The notes under the pieces are model-generated. The model was not told where the DNA came from. It saw nothing but the letters and a program-made list of their open reading frames with translations, and searched no databases. A stretch of 64,000 bases of DNA, taken from Mesorhizobium sp. YM1C-6-2 (GTDB taxonomy: Bacteria; Pseudomonadota; Alphaproteobacteria; Rhizobiales; Rhizobiaceae). This document shows positions 60,317-64,000 of this stretch, in pieces. The stretch spans positions 620,001 through 684,000 of the forward strand of contig NZ_RCIZ01000001.1 of NCBI RefSeq assembly GCF_003666685.1, given 5' to 3'. The stretch's first letter is position 1. Each line of letters starts with the position of its first letter. A program made the translations under genes and the position numbers.

Positions 60317-61614
60317 AGGATCGCTCCCGCCTTTCTGAGGTCGGCGCGCAGCGCCTCGGCCGGCACGGCGACGGGAGGAACGCCGTGTTCGACCGAGAGC
60401 GCTGCGGCCGTTCCGGCCGCTTGCCCCATTGCGAGGCATTGGCCGATGGAACGCACGCTCGCATGCGCGTCGTGCGATGCGCTGAGGCAGCGCCCGGCAA
60501 CCAGCAGATTGTCGACGCCGACCGGCACCAGCGCGCGATAGGGAATTTCGTAGGTCTCGCCGTCGGGAAGGTATTCCCAGCGCGTGTCGCCGCTGGCGTG
60601 GTGCTCCTCGATAGGCGCGCCGCATTGCGCGATGGCGTCGGGGAATTTCCGCGCCGACAGCACGTCCTCGCGCGTCAGCCAGTATTGGCCCTTGATGCGG
60701 CGCGTCTCGCGCACGCCGATCTGGATCGACAGCCCGCCGAGGTCGGCCTTCTCGTAGCCGGGTATCTTGTCCCTCAGGAAGCGCACATATTCGAGCGCCT
60801 GCGAGCGGCCCTCGCGCTCGGCCGCGGTCAGCGCCTCGACATCGGTTCCGTCGACGCCGGCGACGCGCGTCATGTTGGTCACCATGACGCCGGGCAGCGG
60901 CGTGATGTGCGCGCTGCCTTCCTTGCGCGGCAGCCTGTAGTTGCCGCTCTCGCGCTGCATCAGCGCCCACATCTCGGTCTTCGGGAAGGCGGTGGCGCGA
61001 CCCACGTCGACATTGATCATCTTGAAGGTGGTGGTCAGCGACTGCGCGATGCCGAGCGCGCCGGCATCCTCGAAGGGTGCCCCGGCGCGGAAGGCGACAT
61101 GCGCGTCGCCCGACGCGTCGACGACGCATTTAGCCCGGATGGCGCGCGGCCCCTTCGGGCTGCCGACGACCACCGTGGCGACGCTCTCGCCATCCATCGC
61201 CAGGTCGATGAAATGGGTGTGCAGGAAGAGGCGGACGCCGGCATCCGCCACCAGCCCGTCCCAGACCACCTTCAGCACTTCCGGATCGTAGGTGTAGCCG
61301 GCGCCGGCGCCATAGGTGTTCGGGCGCTTCATCAGCATGCCATGCCGGTCGAGGCCCTCGATCACCAGGTCGGGTATGCCGCCGACCACCTTGCGCTCGG
61401 TCGTGCCCGGCGTGAAGAAGCCGTAGAACGTGTCGAGCACCATCGCCCCGGTGCCGCCGAGGAAGCCGTATTTTTCGACCAGCACCACGTCCGCGCCCTT
61501 GCGCGCCGCAGCGATGGCCGCCGCCGAGCCGGCGCTGCCGCCGCCCACCACAAGCACGTCGCACTCCGCGACGAGAGGAACATCGATCTCATAGCGAAAA
61601 CTGGTCATGCTCAT
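60313..61614 (-). CDS. FAD-dependent oxidoreductase
   Basis: The 433-residue protein has the FAD site GGGSAG (24-29) after CDVLV, VEKYGFLGG, and a C-terminal segment GQCLAMGQAAGTAAAL typical of the FAD-dependent oxidoreductase 2/PF12831 group. It lies between two phosphotriesterase genes with a 2-base gap and a 4-base overlap. It probably oxidises an alcohol or amine of the same substrate. Confidence 0.9.
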   Translation of the reverse strand: MSMTSFRYEIDVPLVAECDVLVVGGGSAGSAAAIAAARKGADVVLVEKYGFLGGTGAMVLDTFYGFFTPGTTERKVVGGIPDLVIEGLDRHGMLMKRPNTYGAGAGYTYDPEVLKVVWDGLVADAGVRLFLHTHFIDLAMDGESVATVVVGSPKGPRAIRAKCVVDASGDAHVAFRAGAPFEDAGALGIAQSLTTTFKMINVDVGRATAFPKTEMWALMQRESGNYRLPRKEGSAHITPLPGVMVTNMTRVAGVDGTDVEALTAAEREGRSQALEYVRFLRDKIPGYEKADLGGLSIQIGVRETRRIKGQYWLTREDVLSARKFPDAIAQCGAPIEEHHASGDTRWEYLPDGETYEIPYRALVPVGVDNLLVAGRCLSASHDAHASVRSIGQCLAMGQAAGTAAALSVEHGVPPVAVPAEALRADLRKAGAIL

Positions 61615-61616
61615 AC

Positions 61617-62582
61617 TCAGGTGAATGCGAATGCTTTTTGCGGGTTCTTGACGAAGAAGAGGTCGAGCAGCGCCTCGCCGTCGAGGCCTGCCTCGTCAGC
61701 TTCCTCGACGAAGCGCGAGCGCCATTTCTCCAGGATGAAGGCCATGCCGAGGCCGCCCTTGCCGTAATGGCGGAACATCGACTTTCGGGCGATGTCGCCG
61801 CCGATCATGACCTGTCCGGCATGGCCGCGGCGGCAGAGGTCGATGATCAGTTCGCTGCGCACCGATTCCGGGTAATATTTCACCCGCGTGATGCCGTCGA
61901 AGCTCATGAAGGCGCCGCTGTCGGCGACCTTGCGGATCATCCAGGGATCGGGATTGCGGTCGAGATGCGCGATCGTCAGCCGCGTCGGGTCGACGCCTTC
62001 GCGTCGGACGATGTCGAGCTGCTCCAGCGCCATCGTGCCAAGCTCGGTGTGCGAGTGGACGGGCGCGCCGGTTTCCTTGTGGGCGGCGAGCACGCCGACC
62101 ATCACCTTCTCCTCGAGCGGCGAGATGGTGTTGTAGCCGGTGCCGAACTTGACGACGCCGCAGCGTATGCCGTCCTCGCCCGTCTCGACATCGGCGGCCG
62201 TCATGGCGCGTATCTCGTCGACCGACATGCCGTCCAGCCATGCCCCGAAGGTCTTGTCCTTGCCCGGCATCTTGCCCGGCCACATGATCTCCTTGTTGAG
62301 GCCGGCGGTGCCGATGATGTGCACGCCGGTCGCTTCGGAGATGCGGCGCACGGCGGCGAGGTCGCGCCCGTAATCGATGGCGGTCGCGTCGTAGATCGCC
62401 TGTCCGCCGGCGGCGCGGAACGACTTCACCTCGGCCAGCGACGCGTCGAAATCGTCGAGCAGCAGGTCGTCGTCCTTCTTCTCCTTCCACAGCGGCGGCG
62501 TGCAGAAGATGTGGTCGTGGCAATAGGTGACACCGAGCTCCTCGGGCGCGATGTCCCCCAGAAGCGTTCTCACGAACGGCAT
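61617..62582 (-). CDS. Phosphotriesterase-family hydrolase (PTE2, likely lactonase)
   Basis: The 321-residue protein has His22, His24 (CHDHIF), Lys145 (VVKFGTG), His178 (SHTELG), His206 (AHLDRNPD) and Asp263 (GGDIARKS), all metal ligands. ATG 62582 is chosen because its N terminus aligns with PTE1 (MPFVRTLLGDIAPEELG). PTE1 and PTE2 are paralogues, strongest at the N-terminal RTxLGDIAPEELG. It is the first gene of the minus-strand operon. Confidence 0.9.
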   Translation of the reverse strand: MPFVRTLLGDIAPEELGVTYCHDHIFCTPPLWKEKKDDDLLLDDFDASLAEVKSFRAAGGQAIYDATAIDYGRDLAAVRRISEATGVHIIGTAGLNKEIMWPGKMPGKDKTFGAWLDGMSVDEIRAMTAADVETGEDGIRCGVVKFGTGYNTISPLEEKVMVGVLAAHKETGAPVHSHTELGTMALEQLDIVRREGVDPTRLTIAHLDRNPDPWMIRKVADSGAFMSFDGITRVKYYPESVRSELIIDLCRRGHAGQVMIGGDIARKSMFRHYGKGGLGMAFILEKWRSRFVEEADEAGLDGEALLDLFFVKNPQKAFAFT

Positions 62583-62636
62583 TTCCGCCGACTCCTCGTT
62601 GGTCCGATTCTCCAGTCGAAAAGTAGCATAACACCT

Positions 62637-62666
62637 ATTGACTATTTGACTAGTCATTAGTTCAAT
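62637..62666. promoter_or_regulatory. Long palindrome in the PTE2 / sugar importer divergent gap
   Basis: A perfect 10-base centre TGACTAGTCA (62647-62656) is flanked by nearly symmetrical CTA and ATTGA arms, forming a 30-base imperfect palindrome. TTGACT (62638-62643) and TTCAAT (62661-62666), spaced by 17, are a likely importer promoter that it covers. Confidence 0.6.
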
Positions 62667-62726
62667 CAAGCCAGCTGGTGCCGACGGTTGGTCGGTTGGG
62701 TCAGCGCAAGTGGAGAGAGAAAAGGG

Positions 62727-63821
62727 ATGGGCATGCGTACCAACAACACGATGAAGGCTGCCGTCTCGGCGGCCTTGTTCGCCTCGCTGATGTCGAGCGC
62801 GTTCGCGCCGCCGGCGTTTTCACAGGAGCCGGCGCCGATGCGCCCGGCCAAGTGGTCCGACGAGAAGACCGATTGCAGCGCTTTCAAGAAGGAGCCGCCG
62901 TGGACGATCGGCGTTTCCAACTACAGCCTCGGCAATTCCTTCCGCGTGCAGATGTTCGAGGAGCTGAAATTCGCAGCCGCCAAGGACAGCCGCATCAAGG
63001 AAGTGGTGATCACCAATTCGGACGGCAGCGTGCCGAAGCAGCTTTCGGACATCGAGGATCTCTTGACGCGCGGCGTCGACGGTCTGCTGGTCACGCCGCT
63101 GTCGTCGGAGGCGGTGGCGCCTTCGGTGGAAGAGGCCGTGGACGATGGCGTGCCGACCGTCATCTTCAACAACGAGATCGCGACCGACAAGTTCACCTCG
63201 ATCGTCTGGGCCGACGAATATCGCTTCGGCTGGCTCGGCGGCAACTGGCTGAAGGAGAAGCTCGGCGGCAAGGGCAACGTCGTCGTGCTCGAAGGCATGG
63301 CCGGCACCTCGACCAGCGACCTGCGCACGCGCGGCGCGCTCGAAGCGCTGGGCGACGGCGTCACCATCCTCGCCCGCCAGCCGGCCGACTGGGCCTACGA
63401 CAAGGGCAAGGCGGCGATGCAGGACTTCATCTCCGCCTATCCTGAGATCGACGGCGTCTATTCGCAGGGCGGCGCTATGTCCCAGGCGGCTATCGATGCA
63501 CTGACCACGGCCGGTAAGCCGCTCGTCCCGGTTACGGGCGAAGGCTATAACGGCTTCCTCAAGACCTGGGCCGCCAACAAGGACAAGGGCTTCGCCTCGA
63601 TCGGCCCGGACGAGCCGACCTGGCAGAGCGTCGAGGCGCTCAACCAGCTCGTCGCCTGCCTCGCCGGCGAGACCATCGAGAAGTGGCACGAGATCCCGAT
63701 CTCGCTGATCACCGAGGAGAACCTCGGCGACTTCGTGAAGCCGTCCTGCCCTGACGACGTCTGGGCCAACACCAAGATGGACTACGAGACGATCAAGACC
63801 CTATACAAGTGCACCGACTAA
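62727..63821 (+). CDS. Sugar ABC transporter substrate-binding protein (RbsB type)
   Basis: The 364-residue protein has a signal peptide (AAVSAALFASLMSSAFA) and a type I binding fold (WTIGVSNYSLGNSFRVQ, ITNSDGSVPKQLSDIEDLL). Start 62727 or 62733 are both possible. It is followed by a hairpin and the next ABC ATPase gene. Ligand is probably a sugar, polyol or aminosugar of the adjacent pathway. Confidence 0.9.
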   Translation: MGMRTNNTMKAAVSAALFASLMSSAFAPPAFSQEPAPMRPAKWSDEKTDCSAFKKEPPWTIGVSNYSLGNSFRVQMFEELKFAAAKDSRIKEVVITNSDGSVPKQLSDIEDLLTRGVDGLLVTPLSSEAVAPSVEEAVDDGVPTVIFNNEIATDKFTSIVWADEYRFGWLGGNWLKEKLGGKGNVVVLEGMAGTSTSDLRTRGALEALGDGVTILARQPADWAYDKGKAAMQDFISAYPEIDGVYSQGGAMSQAAIDALTTAGKPLVPVTGEGYNGFLKTWAANKDKGFASIGPDEPTWQSVEALNQLVACLAGETIEKWHEIPISLITEENLGDFVKPSCPDDVWANTKMDYETIKTLYKCTD

Positions 63822-63844
63822 GGCACTGAGGGCCTCTGTCGAAA

Positions 63845-63873
63845 GCGGGGCGGACCGTTGAGGTTCGCCCCGC
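63845..63873 (+). terminator. Hairpin between binding-protein and ATPase genes
   Basis: A 12-base stem with one G-T pair (63845-63856 with 63862-63873) and a 5-base loop lies 23 bases after the stop. It is of the same kind as the other hairpins after binding-protein genes. Confidence 0.6.
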
Positions 63874-63892
63874 CTCGTCCCGGGTGACATCC

Positions 63893-64000
63893 ATGTCCGA
63901 CAACTTCCTCGAGTTCCGCAACGTTTCGAAATCCTACGGCGGCGTCCACGCGCTGGAGGACGTCTCGTTTTCCGTGCCGGCCGGTCATGTCCGCGCGCTG
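63893..64000 (+). CDS. Sugar ABC transporter ATP-binding protein, N-terminal fragment
   Basis: The first 36 codons of an ABC ATPase (FLEFRNVSKSYGGVHALEDV) are visible; the window ends before Walker A. By order and style it is an RbsA- or FrcA-type subunit of the importer beginning at 62.7 kb. Confidence 0.85.
   Translation, partial: MSDNFLEFRNVSKSYGGVHALEDVSFSVPAGHVRAL

Noticed and set aside
58355-60541. 728-codon open frame on the plus strand
   Set aside because: It is opposite Gfo/Idh and PTE1, which have intact active sites; no domain is visible.
60317-61129. Long N-terminal extension of PTE1
   Set aside because: The extension reads through the FAD oxidoreductase gene in another frame. 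GTG 60316 gives the standard N terminus and a 4-base overlap.
1-64000. tRNA, rRNA, CRISPR, prophage or transposase genes
   Set aside because: I looked for cloverleaf-like stretches, conserved rRNA segments, regular short repeats and transposase or phage motifs and found none.

Overview
The window is a GC-rich (roughly two thirds by eye), densely packed bacterial chromosome segment. Many neighbouring genes overlap by ATGA or TGATG, and it carries at least seven ABC importers, complete or partial. The fused PhaAB antiporter subunit, the Rnk-like proteins, the carboxynorspermidine route to polyamines and the intergenic palindromic repeats all point to an alphaproteobacterium of the Rhizobiales, probably a Mesorhizobium/Phyllobacteriaceae-type soil or plant-associated organism. 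I see no rRNA, tRNA, insertion sequence, prophage or CRISPR array.

Layout. 1-3.6 kb: a MalEFGK-type carbohydrate importer with an embedded RidA gene. 3.6-9.5 kb: an IclR regulator divergent from an aldehyde dehydrogenase plus RbsABC-type importer operon. 9.8-11 kb: two Rnk/GreA-C-like proteins. 11.4-17.5 kb: the complete pha (Mrp-type) cation/proton antiporter operon phaAB-C-D-E-F-G. 17.5-19.1 kb: a gene-poor stretch with a DUF1127 protein and several very small ORFs. 19.1-22.9 kb: Nudix, an unrecognised protein, nspC and carboxynorspermidine dehydrogenase in one overlapping run, ending in a 220-bp tandem duplication. 23.2-26.4 kb: a CMD-family protein, a beta-hydroxyacid dehydrogenase, and LysR and TetR regulators. 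26.4-32.5 kb (minus strand): a branched-chain amino acid-type (Liv) importer operon ending in an MBL-fold hydrolase and an isochorismatase-like protein whose active site is altered, divergent from an M29 aminopeptidase. 34-37.7 kb: S10 carboxypeptidase, ProX-like binding protein, L,D-transpeptidase and a lipoprotein. 37.8-43.3 kb: ROK regulator with a Frc-type sugar importer, SDR and GNAT. 43.4-45.1 kb: flavin monooxygenase with an NTF2-like N-terminal domain.

The most interesting part is 45.2-64 kb. It is a catabolic island with two HexR-like RpiR regulators, an SsuABC-type importer with a Tat-exported binding protein, three Gfo/Idh/MocA dehydrogenases, an amidohydrolase, an SDR, a VOC protein and an unrecognised protein with a CFCEHC cluster. 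It also has a D-serine-dehydratase/D-threonine-aldolase-like PLP enzyme followed directly by RidA, two phosphotriesterase-family hydrolases flanking an FAD oxidoreductase, and the start of a further sugar importer. The enzymes suggest import, oxidation, lactone or amide hydrolysis and amine elimination of an amino-sugar, N-acyl-amino-acid or polyol-like compound. The substrate cannot be read from sequence.

Regulation is partly visible. HexR-type 15-bp sites lie beside both RpiR genes. A long palindrome overlaps a likely promoter between the phosphotriesterase operon and the last importer, and shares its ATTTGACTA core with the promoter of the ROK gene. A 33-bp inverted repeat sits in the Liv/M29 divergent gap. 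Five of the importer binding-protein genes are followed immediately by strong hairpins.
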